From NCBI RefSeq assembly GCF_049897565.1, contig NZ_JAFCWM010000025.1, positions 1-64,000 of the forward strand: DNA of 64,000 bases. Direction: 5' to 3'. The first letter of the stretch is position 1. Every line of letters begins with the position of its first letter. Below are positions 8,791-16,580 of this stretch, piece after piece. A program made the position numbers and the translations under genes. The stretch is from JAFCUW01 sp049897565 (lineage in GTDB: Bacteria > Pseudomonadota > Gammaproteobacteria > Burkholderiales > Burkholderiaceae_D). The notes under the pieces were generated by a model, which saw nothing but the letters and a program-made list of their open reading frames with translations, made no database searches and was not told where the DNA came from.

Positions 8791-9292
8791 TTGCGAATCG
8801 GCGGCACTCTTTGATCTGGGCGCGCTGCACGACGACCCTGATGCGGGCCGGTTCGACCTGGCCGAAGCCTTGCGCTGCTACCGCCTGGCGGCGGCGCGCG
8901 GCAACGACATGGCGCAATTTAACCTGGGCGTGATGTATGACCTGGGCCGCGGGGTCGAGCAGGATGCCACGCGGGCCGCGCGCTGGTTCTATTGCGCGGC
9001 ACTGCAGGGCAACGCATCGGCGCAAAACAGCCTCGGCGTCATGGTCGAGCATGGCCAGGCCGGCGGCGGCCACCTGGCCCGGGCGGCAGAGTGGTATCGC
9101 CTGGCGGCCGGGCAGGGCAACGCGGAAGCGCAGTGCAATCTGGCGGCGCTGTACCTGCACGGCCGCGGCGTTGCGCAAGATTATGCCAGGGCGCTCGCGT
9201 TGTACTGCGCGTCGGCCGGGCAAGGCAACGCAGAAGCGCAGGCGTGGCTGAGCGCCATCGGCAATGCGCTGCCGGCTGACATTTTCAGCTAG
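8783..9292 (+). CDS. Sel1-repeat (tetratricopeptide-like) protein
   Basis: A 169-residue protein built of about four Sel1-like repeats: A.RCYRLAAARGNDMAQFNL, then ARWFYCAALQGNASAQNSL, AEWYRLAAGQGNAEAQCNL and ALALYCASAGQGNAEAQAWL, spaced by GVMYDLGRGV-type linkers. Such solenoids mediate protein-protein contacts. There is no signal peptide, so it is probably cytoplasmic. ATG 8783 lies inside the end of the 81-residue gene (8-bp overlap); longer in-frame extensions upstream lie inside that gene and are unlikely. Confidence 0.8.
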   Translation: MIDCESAALFDLGALHDDPDAGRFDLAEALRCYRLAAARGNDMAQFNLGVMYDLGRGVEQDATRAARWFYCAALQGNASAQNSLGVMVEHGQAGGGHLARAAEWYRLAAGQGNAEAQCNLAALYLHGRGVAQDYARALALYCASAGQGNAEAQAWLSAIGNALPADIFS

Positions 9293-9336
9293 AAAATTTT
9301 GCGATATGATCGCTTTTTAAGCACAACGCAAAGGGA

Positions 9337-9975
9337 ATGAACGTGAAAGATCTGATGGGCGAATTCATCGAGCGGCAAAGCGCGCTGGCCACCGAAATCG
9401 AGAACAGGTTTGCGGAGTATTTCCGCGCCGCTGTCGTGCCACCGTTTGGCGACAACGGACCGGTGCGGGCAGGCTATGGCATTGTGTCGCGTCTGCTTGC
9501 GTCGCCTGGCTGCAGCGCCGAGGCGGTGGCGAAGCGCATCGCCCAGCTGCCGTCGGGCCAGGGCGTGTATGTCATCATGACCGATTACGCGGTGCCGGGC
9601 GCCGGCGCCTCGAGCTTCGGCGTGCCCGGCAGCGGCCTGAAGGCAATCTACCGCGGCCACTCGTCGAACATCCGCGAACGCGTCATGGGGCATGTGACGC
9701 ATGGCGCCTACATGGCCATGTGCGCCAGCAAGAAGGACAAGAAACCGTGGAGCGCATTCTTCAAGATCGAGGACGCGCCCGGTGATGGCGGTCTCGACAT
9801 TACAAGCGCGCCCTACAACGGCGCGACGTGGGCGATCGTCGCGTTCGAAATGAAGGACTCGACCAGGCCTTTGCGCGAACTGGCCGAGAACGGATTTTCC
9901 GGCGCCTTCGGAACACCGGCAAGATCGGTCAAGGAACCGAATACCCCGCTGGCCAATTTTGCCGTGGCGGCATAG
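9337..9975 (+). CDS. Hypothetical protein with GIY-YIG-like motif
   Basis: A 212-residue protein. The centre carries GQGVYVIMTDY, then GLKAIYRGHSSNIRERVMGH, which mirrors the GIY...YIG strand pair and following R..R helix of GIY-YIG nucleases (GVY for GIY, YRG for YIG, SSNIRERV for the D/N-L..R helix). A long loop separates the two halves, and a later VAFEM could supply the acidic metal ligand. It may be a divergent nuclease or an inactive relative. It follows the Sel1 gene by 44 bp and converges on the large helicase gene. The family call is inference from motif alone. Confidence 0.55.
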   Translation: MNVKDLMGEFIERQSALATEIENRFAEYFRAAVVPPFGDNGPVRAGYGIVSRLLASPGCSAEAVAKRIAQLPSGQGVYVIMTDYAVPGAGASSFGVPGSGLKAIYRGHSSNIRERVMGHVTHGAYMAMCASKKDKKPWSAFFKIEDAPGDGGLDITSAPYNGATWAIVAFEMKDSTRPLRELAENGFSGAFGTPARSVKEPNTPLANFAVAA

Positions 9976-9990
9976 CAGCGCCGGCGAAGC

Positions 9991-12900
9991 CTACGCGTGC
10001 ACGAACAGGCGCGACAGCAAGTTCACCTTGCGCATCTGCTCCGGGGTACTGACCCTGGTTGTTACCAGCCCCGGATGCATCACCACCACCGCCAGGCTTT
10101 GCGCGCGCGATACGGCAACATTGAGGCGATGCTCGTCGAACAGGAACTCCATGCCGCGCGGCGAGTCGTTGGCGTCGCTACTGCACATCGACACGAACAC
10201 GATGGCCGCTTCCTGGCCCTGGAAGCGGTCCACCGTGCCGACCTTGGCCGCGTCGCCGCCGGCCAGCAGCGCGAGCCGTGACCTCAGCTTGTTGACCTGA
10301 AAATTGTACGGCGCGACGAACAGCATGTCGTCCCAGCCGACCTGGCGCTCGTTGCCGTTCTTGTCGACCAGTGTGCGGGTCAGCAGTTTGGCGGCGAGCG
10401 CGGCGATTGCTTCTGCTTCTTCGTCGCTGGCCTGGCTGTTGCCGTCGTGGCGCACCGGCACGATGACGATGCCGGCGTCTCGGTCCAGGGCGCCGGCATA
10501 GCCGTCGGGCACGCGCACCACCTGGCGTTCGTTGCCGTCGGCGGCGCGCAGGCGGCCTTCGTAGATGGCGTCGGAAATGAAGCGGTTCACGGCCGGGTGC
10601 ATGCGCGACGTCGTGTCGAGGAACACGCCGGCGTCTTCGGCGATGGTGGCCTGAGCGCCCATGAAATAATCGAGCGTCGACATGCCGCTTTCGCCGGGGT
10701 GGGTGCCCTGGGTCGGCTGGCCCAGCTGCATCTGGTCGCCGATCAGGACGATGTTGTCGGCGGCATGGCTCATGCCCACCAGGTTGGCGACGCTGACCTG
10801 GCCGGCTTCATCGACGAACAGGTAGTCGAACTGCTTCTCCAGCTCTGCGCGGCAAAATCCCCACGCCGTGGTGCCGGCCACGCAGCCGGGCTGGATCCAT
10901 TCCGCCAGCGATTTATTGTCGAGCACGACAACGCCCAGATCGTCGAGGACGGCGTCGGTATGCTTGGTGCAGGCAAACGCGGCGACGATGCCTTGCTTGC
11001 GGCACACCTCGGCCGTGCGGATCAGCAAATTGTTGATCGCCTTGTGGCTGTTGCTGCTGATCCCCACCTTCTTACCTTGCCGCATCAGCTCGGCAATAAC
11101 GTGCGAGGCGGTGTAGGTCTTGCCGGTGCCCGGAGGCCCCTGGATCGTCAGGCAGGTTTGCTGCAGGCCGGACACGGCTGCAATGATGCCGGCCAGGCGA
11201 TCGGCGCTGCCATTGCCGGTGACGATCGGCTGGCCGGGCACAATGCCGGCGATGCGCGGCGGCCGGCGCTGCAGGAAGTCGACGATCGCCGACGTGCCGG
11301 CGCCGCCATCGAGCCAGGCTTGCGCCACGCGCTCGATGGCGCCGGGAATCGGATCGGGCTTGACGAATTCGTTGGGAATGAGCGTGATGTGTGCCGGCGG
11401 CTCGGCCCTGGTCCTGATCAGCACCTGGCCGGCGGCCGAGTCGATCGCCGCTACCGTGATCTGGGCGTCGGGCGCTTCCAGCACGTAGTAAGCGCCCGCC
11501 AGTCCTTTGCATTCCTGGTTCGGATCATAGCGGTATTCGTACGTGAGGTTGCGCTCGCCGGGCTTGGACTTGAACGGCGCGCGGTCGGTGCGCCGGCAGC
11601 CGGCTATGCAGTCGAGGTCTTCGAACAGTTCGCTCTCGGTGTTGCCCAGCCGGTCGAACAGTCGCCAGAACATCGGCTTGTTTTCGCGCCGGTGAAATTC
11701 GAGCAGCCAGGCCAGCGTTTCGGCCAGCGGTACGCCGGCAGCGCCTGCGTCGCGTTCGCGCGCGGCCATCGCCAGCAGGTCGGCGTGCAGCGGCGGCGGC
11801 TCGATGTGCACTTTCGGCGCCGCATCTTGCTCATGCGCGGCGGTTGACCCGTAAGCGATGCCGTTGACCTGCTGCTGCTCGCGCAGCCAGTCGACCAGCT
11901 CCTGGGTCGAGTCGCAATCGTCCTTGTTGTAGTCGCGGATGTCGGACAGGCTCTTGTCCTGTTTCCACGCGTCGGGCGGCGGCGTGCGGCCGGCGTTGTC
12001 GAGCGCGAACTGACTGCGCCAGGCGTCGTAGACGACGACCGAATCGCCGCCGTTGGCCACTTCCGTGTTGCGCTTCGGCCGGTAAAGGTGTTCGACGTTC
12101 TTGATCGAATAGCGTGGCTCGCCCAGCAGCAGGCATCCCTTGACGACCTTGTACAGGTCGACGAACACCTCGTTGCGCAGCAGCTGGTCCACTTCCATTT
12201 CGCAGATGCCGTGCCGGCCCATCAGTTTCCGGCAGGCAGTGATTTCGTAGCTCGCGTAGTGGTAGATGTGCATGCCCGGATCGCGCAGCCAGCGGGCGTA
12301 GGCCCACGCGATGAAATCGGCGAAACACTGCTTCTCCTGGGCGGCGTCGTGCGCCCAGAAATCGATGAACTGGCGCTGCCCGTCGTCGTCGAAATAAGTG
12401 CTGCCCCACAGATATTCGAGGCCGCCTTTTTCGAGCGGAAAGCCTTCGATATCGAAGAAGATATCCTGCGCCGACGGCGGCGGCAGCAGTTCGAGCCCCT
12501 GGCCGGTTGCGCGCAATATGTCGAACCGCGGCCGCTCCAGATTGGCGCTGGCGCACTGGATCGCTGCCTGCGCGCGCAGCCTGGCGAGCACCGGCGCGTT
12601 GATGCCCTTGATGGCCGAGCCCAGCGGCAATTCGGCCAGCTGGCGCATGGTGGCGATGCCGGCGGCGTTGAGCTTGCCGATCTGGCTCTTGCGGATATTC
12701 GCCACCTGGATCAGGTGGTCGCGCTCGAGCAGCAGGCCGTTGGCGTAGTCGGACCAGTGTCCCCACGCATCGGAATCGGCCGGGTCGGGCGGTGCATCGC
12801 TTTCGAAGCGCGCCTGCGCCTGCAGGAACTCGGCCTTGATGCACTGATAGTAGGACAGGTAGTCGGTGGTCTTGAACGGCTGGTCGTCGCCATTGCCGAG

Positions 12901-13413
12901 TGCCACGGTCAGCGTCTCTGGCAGGCGCTGCTGCACCGGCGCCAGCATGTCGGCGTAGCAGCACATCTGCAGCAGGTAGGCCGGCTTGACGGCCGACGAC
13001 AGCTTGGTGTCCCACACGACGTAATGCCAGTCGCCCAGCGCCGACTGGCCCGCCACCTTGACGAGGAAATCGGCAACGCCGGCAAACGGCGCCAGCTCCA
13101 GATAAGCCTGGTAGATGATGTCGGCGCCTGCATGCAGGGCGGCGCGGGTGGCGGCGGCGCGTTCCTCGCGCGGCCCGTCGGCCGGAATGACGTGGACGCT
13201 TTTTCCGGCGGCGCGAAACAGTGCCAGCCTGGCCGACTCGTGCGCGAGGCCGCGCTCGGCCAGCAAGGTCATCAGGCCATCCGGCGCGTCCGCCGCCGGC
13301 ACCCGGTCCCGGTGCTCGAGCGCAAAGCGCGCCATCCAGCTGGCAAACGGGCTGTCGACAAACGTCGTCAGGTCGGTCGGGGAATACACGATGGCGGCGC
13401 CATTTTTCTGCAT
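9991..13413 (-). CDS. RecB-like nuclease / DEDD nuclease / SF1 helicase fusion (TM0106-type)
   Basis: A 1140-residue multidomain nucleic-acid enzyme. Residues 1-160 form a RecB-like PD-(D/E)xK nuclease: Asp115, then Asp135-Thr-Lys137, then Gln149 and Tyr153 of the QxxxY element. Residues about 316-510 are an RNase H-like DEDD domain (DIEGFP at 321, YNKDDC at 495-500). The C-terminal third is a DNA2/Upf1-type SF1 helicase: Walker A GPPGTGKT (759-766), YLFVDEAGQ (motif II), GDQMQLGQP (III), VDRFQGQE (V) and NVAVSRAQ (VI). Catalytic residues of all three look intact. Related proteins are annotated as TM0106-family RecB-like nucleases. It is a single-gene unit facing the GIY-YIG-like gene tail to tail; its cellular role is unknown, DNA repair or defence being likely. 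Confidence 0.85.
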   Translation of the reverse strand: MQKNGAAIVYSPTDLTTFVDSPFASWMARFALEHRDRVPAADAPDGLMTLLAERGLAHESARLALFRAAGKSVHVIPADGPREERAAATRAALHAGADIIYQAYLELAPFAGVADFLVKVAGQSALGDWHYVVWDTKLSSAVKPAYLLQMCCYADMLAPVQQRLPETLTVALGNGDDQPFKTTDYLSYYQCIKAEFLQAQARFESDAPPDPADSDAWGHWSDYANGLLLERDHLIQVANIRKSQIGKLNAAGIATMRQLAELPLGSAIKGINAPVLARLRAQAAIQCASANLERPRFDILRATGQGLELLPPPSAQDIFFDIEGFPLEKGGLEYLWGSTYFDDDGQRQFIDFWAHDAAQEKQCFADFIAWAYARWLRDPGMHIYHYASYEITACRKLMGRHGICEMEVDQLLRNEVFVDLYKVVKGCLLLGEPRYSIKNVEHLYRPKRNTEVANGGDSVVVYDAWRSQFALDNAGRTPPPDAWKQDKSLSDIRDYNKDDCDSTQELVDWLREQQQVNGIAYGSTAAHEQDAAPKVHIEPPPLHADLLAMAARERDAGAAGVPLAETLAWLLEFHRRENKPMFWRLFDRLGNTESELFEDLDCIAGCRRTDRAPFKSKPGERNLTYEYRYDPNQECKGLAGAYYVLEAPDAQITVAAIDSAAGQVLIRTRAEPPAHITLIPNEFVKPDPIPGAIERVAQAWLDGGAGTSAIVDFLQRRPPRIAGIVPGQPIVTGNGSADRLAGIIAAVSGLQQTCLTIQGPPGTGKTYTASHVIAELMRQGKKVGISSNSHKAINNLLIRTAEVCRKQGIVAAFACTKHTDAVLDDLGVVVLDNKSLAEWIQPGCVAGTTAWGFCRAELEKQFDYLFVDEAGQVSVANLVGMSHAADNIVLIGDQMQLGQPTQGTHPGESGMSTLDYFMGAQATIAEDAGVFLDTTSRMHPAVNRFISDAIYEGRLRAADGNERQVVRVPDGYAGALDRDAGIVIVPVRHDGNSQASDEEAEAIAALAAKLLTRTLVDKNGNERQVGWDDMLFVAPYNFQVNKLRSRLALLAGGDAAKVGTVDRFQGQEAAIVFVSMCSSDANDSPRGMEFLFDEHRLNVAVSRAQSLAVVVMHPGLVTTRVSTPEQMRKVNLLSRLFVHA

Positions 13414-13663
13414 GTTGTTGTCCTGGTCAGGAGTCCGGCTAAAGGCGCATCCCGGGGTGGTCAGTTTGCCTGTTCACCGGTAGGGCGGGAGTGAGAAAGT
13501 ATCTCATGGGCAATTTTTCGGCGCAAGGCGGTCCCTCGCTTCGCGAGCTTGCTTGCAGACTGCCGACCAGCCAGTCGGCAATTTGGCTGACACGGATGAA
13601 GCGCTTGAATGGCAGGGTGAGGAAACGATTGCACACCGCGGGTTGCGAGGCAGCCGGCGCGGC

Positions 13664-14158
13664 CTAGTCCGCTGGCCCGGCTTCCTCGCGCAGCCGGGCC
13701 GGCCACAGGAAGCTCGGCAGCGACAGGCGCACTTCATCGTCGGTCTGGTCCGGCACGGCGCGCAGGTCCAGCGCCCACTCGCGCACGACTTTGCCGGCAG
13801 CGATGTCGAGATAGAGTTCGTCGTCCCAGACTTGCTGAGGCGGGTAGCCGGTGTAGCGCCGGCGCCCGCGCGAGGCGCGCAGTATCCCGCTGAACCACGT
13901 CGCGTCGATTGGGTCCTCGGCGTGCGGAAACAGCGCGAGAGCGTCGGCCGCATGCGCGCTGAGCCTGGTCAGGCACATGACGCGGTCCTGCCCGCGATGC
14001 CGGAGTTCCCAATCGGCGTAATAGCCGTTCGAACAGCCCGGCCGGCCACGAAAACGGGGACGCGACGGCAGCAACGCCAGGTAGGCATCGAGCGGGAAGC
14101 AATCGATCGAAAAGCGCGTGCCGTCGACGTGCAGCGGTTCGGCAAAATCCATGCTCAT
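13664..14158 (-). CDS. Hypothetical protein downstream of ankyrin gene
   Basis: A 164-residue soluble protein, not recognised. It is rich in aromatic and charged residues (GYYADWELRHRGQDRV, RRRYTGYPPQQVWDDELYLD). It starts 18 bp after the ankyrin-repeat gene, so the two probably form an operon; ankyrin proteins often sit beside the partner they bind or inhibit, but nothing in this protein identifies an activity. ATG 14152 is an alternative start. Confidence 0.55.
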   Translation of the reverse strand: MSMDFAEPLHVDGTRFSIDCFPLDAYLALLPSRPRFRGRPGCSNGYYADWELRHRGQDRVMCLTRLSAHAADALALFPHAEDPIDATWFSGILRASRGRRRYTGYPPQQVWDDELYLDIAAGKVVREWALDLRAVPDQTDDEVRLSLPSFLWPARLREEAGPAD

Positions 14159-14176
14159 GGCGCGTCCCTTCGGTTG

Positions 14177-15409
14177 TCAGGCAGCTGGCCGCGGCTGGCC
14201 GGCAGATGCGCCGAACGCCTGTTCGGCCAGCACCTGCAGCAGCCTGACCTGGTCCGCGCCGATATCGTCACGGCCCAACACCTCGTCAATGAGCTCTTGC
14301 CCGCGCGCCGTATCCTTGAGTGCATCGACCAGTTCCGTGCCGGTCGGGCGCACGCCGCGTCGCAGCAGAAGCGCCACCATCTCGGCGCGCTGGGCGACCA
14401 GGTCGGATTCGTCCGAGTAGAGGTCATACGGGCGCGACGTCAGCGCGGTGCGCAGGGCCAGTTCGCCGGCGCCCTGCAGGTCAGCGCCGGCCGCCAGCAG
14501 CATCTCGACGGTTGCCTCGTCGAGCGAGGCGACGCCGGCAATCAGCGCCGCGTCGCCGTCTGCGTGCAAGTTTGCGCCGTGCGCGAGCAACCAGCCGAGG
14601 GCGTCGATGGCCATGTCCCTGGCGGCGGCTGCCAACGCTGCGGCGCCATCGGCGCGGATGTCGGCGTCCTCGGCCAGCAGAAACTCGAGCATGGCCGTGT
14701 TATCGGCTGCCGCGGCTGACGGCAGCGCCGCGGCCAGCATGTCAGCGCGGTCGAGGCCGCCCTCCAGCAACGCCAGCAGGATGCGCTGGTAGTCGGCATC
14801 GGTGCGCTCGGGCGTCAGGTGGCCGTCCTCGTGCAGGAAACGCGTGTGCACACCCGCTGCAGGCGTGCGCAACGCGGCATACCCGTCCGCGCGGGGATCG
14901 GCGCCGTGCTGCAACGCCAGGCGTACGCCGTCATCTTGCGCATGCCGGCAGGCCGTCTCGAGGAATTTGTTCCAGAACGCGGAGCGCCAGTCGTCAGGGC
15001 GCGTGCCATCATGGCTGAAGGTTTCGCGCAGCCCTGCCATGCGTCCGGCAACGAAGGCGCCCAGCCACGCGTCGCTGGTCGTGACCGGCAGGCGCGGGCC
15101 GTTGGCCATGACGGCGTCGGCGACCGCTTCCGGCCATGCGGTGTCGAATTCGTCGATGTGTTCGCTCAGCAGTCCGACTGCGAGCCGAAAATCAAAATCG
15201 AACGCGGACCCGTTGGCCAGCACGGCGGCAAGCTTCAGGTGCGGCGCCAGCGCCGATGTGGCGAGGAAACAAAGCATGGCGTCCTGGTAGCGCGGCACGT
15301 TGTGCATCGGCGTCATGTGGTGCTGTTCGAGCAGCCCCTGCCATTGCCGGCGGATCTCGTCCAGGGTAGTGCATCGTTCGAGCGGAAGATGCCAGTGCAG
15401 GTTGTCCAT
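14177..15409 (-). CDS. Ankyrin-repeat-like protein
   Basis: A 410-residue protein. The second half carries degenerate ankyrin-like repeats, each with a loss-of-site pattern: ALQHGADPRADGYAAL, LLAEDADIRADGAAAL, LLAHGANLHADGDAAL, LLAAGADLQGAGELAL and LLLRRGVRPTGTELV. The first half is helical and unrecognised. There is no signal peptide. Ankyrin arrays are protein-binding scaffolds. The start at ATG 15409 is taken because the further in-frame extension reaches into the promoter shared with the divergent 177-residue gene. It is followed in the same operon by a 164-residue hypothetical. Confidence 0.75.
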   Translation of the reverse strand: MDNLHWHLPLERCTTLDEIRRQWQGLLEQHHMTPMHNVPRYQDAMLCFLATSALAPHLKLAAVLANGSAFDFDFRLAVGLLSEHIDEFDTAWPEAVADAVMANGPRLPVTTSDAWLGAFVAGRMAGLRETFSHDGTRPDDWRSAFWNKFLETACRHAQDDGVRLALQHGADPRADGYAALRTPAAGVHTRFLHEDGHLTPERTDADYQRILLALLEGGLDRADMLAAALPSAAAADNTAMLEFLLAEDADIRADGAAALAAAARDMAIDALGWLLAHGANLHADGDAALIAGVASLDEATVEMLLAAGADLQGAGELALRTALTSRPYDLYSDESDLVAQRAEMVALLLRRGVRPTGTELVDALKDTARGQELIDEVLGRDDIGADQVRLLQVLAEQAFGASAGQPRPAA

Positions 15410-15526
15410 GGTTTGGTTCGGGTGGTGAAAGTTGAAGTGAAAAGCCTGGCGACGGCCGCTGACCATAGTATATATTGGCGCCAGGAAATATTCTCATCTA
15501 CGTTTTATTCGACAGGAACGCGAAAT

Positions 15527-16060
15527 ATGGTTCAACAAACTAAAAGCCGCAAAGGGCTGACGCTCAATGGCATCGCCTGCCAGATCGTCAATGCAATTTT
15601 GCTGTGGGAACGGGGCGTGCCGGACAACGACAAGTACGGCACCCGCAATGATTGCCATCTCGTCATCAACCGGCTGATTCGGGAATATCATGACCGGCTG
15701 GAAGTGGAACGACGGATTGCGCCAGCCCAGTACACGCCGAAAGCGCTGGCCGCGAAGGCGAGGAAGGAACGGCTCGTCAAGGAGCATGCTGTGCCAGTCG
15801 CCTGCATCATGCGGGAACTCATCGACCGCCAGTGCAAGGCGGCAAATGGCGACATGGACGCGCTGGTGCCGAAGGTGCACGAGATCTTGCTGTCCACAGC
15901 GAGGCGCACCTATATTGCGCAGGAAGAAAACCAGGCGCTCCGTGGCTATGAAGACAGGATGCCCGAAGGCCATGAAATCTACCCGTGGCAAAACATCTGG
16001 ATCAGGCACGAACGGGCGGGCATTCCGCTGGTGCACCTGCAGGCTACCGCGCTGATGTAA
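15527..16060 (+). CDS. Hypothetical protein, helical, basic
   Basis: A 177-residue protein not recognised. The N-terminus reads MVQQTKSRKGLTLNGIACQI and is followed by ILLWERGVPDNDKYGTRNDC, suggesting a small helical, possibly nucleic-acid-binding domain; the middle is charged helix and the end carries IYPWQNIWIRHERAGIP. No TM segment. It is divergent from the ankyrin gene, sharing a 117-bp intergenic region, and ends in front of a hairpin at 16066-16094. Confidence 0.6.
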   Translation: MVQQTKSRKGLTLNGIACQIVNAILLWERGVPDNDKYGTRNDCHLVINRLIREYHDRLEVERRIAPAQYTPKALAAKARKERLVKEHAVPVACIMRELIDRQCKAANGDMDALVPKVHEILLSTARRTYIAQEENQALRGYEDRMPEGHEIYPWQNIWIRHERAGIPLVHLQATALM

Positions 16061-16065
16061 GAAGC

Positions 16066-16094
16066 GATGCCGTCGGGCAGGGCCGGACGGCATC
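16066..16094. terminator. Hairpin between convergent genes
   Basis: Perfect 9-bp inverted repeat GATGCCGTC / GACGGCATC with an 11-base loop, lying between the stop at 16060 and the convergent gene ending at 16105. There is no strong T-run, so it is a stem-loop of possible bidirectional terminator function. Confidence 0.5.
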
Positions 16095-16104
16095 CGCCTT
16101 GCGC

Positions 16105-16329
16105 CTAACCGCGGATCATGGCATCGGCATGGTCGGTTGCAGTCACGCCCATCAGATGCAGCGCCAGCTTCAGCTTTTGTATCTGCGCTTCGTAGTGCAA
16201 TATTCCACGAACGCCTTCCATCCTGACTACGAGTCCATTGGTCAATTCCATGGCGGTCAAGGCGTGCCGGATGGCCGCGATGACGATCGCATCCCGTTCG
16301 GCCAGGACAATAAAATCTTTTGCTTCCAT
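16105..16329 (-). CDS. Hypothetical 74-residue helical protein
   Basis: A small, almost entirely helical protein (AERDAIVIAAIRHALTAME, then AQIQKLKLALHLMG). A purine-rich ribosome site (GGGGAGA on the minus strand) precedes the ATG at 16329. No function recognised. It converges on the 177-residue gene across a hairpin. Size and composition would suit a small regulator or antitoxin-like partner, but nothing confirms this. Confidence 0.5.
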   Translation of the reverse strand: MEAKDFIVLAERDAIVIAAIRHALTAMELTNGLVVRMEGVRGILHYEAQIQKLKLALHLMGVTATDHADAMIRG

Positions 16330-16580
16330 CGTCGGTCTCCCCGAGGAATTAGTTGCAGTTCGGTTCCCAAAACGGCTTTCTACGCACTTCGGCGTGACAT
16401 GAAAGCGATGGTGTTGGAAGGCTCAGTCCGCTTTTCGGCGAAATCAGAAAAGCGGACAGGCGCAACTTTAAGTGCGCTTGGCGTACGCACAATTGAAGTC
16501 TTACAACCCCTTACAAGGTGGTGAGTTTGCTTACATGCCCGTGACGCATAAATGGCTGGCGCGGCCGCAAAATGGCAGCA

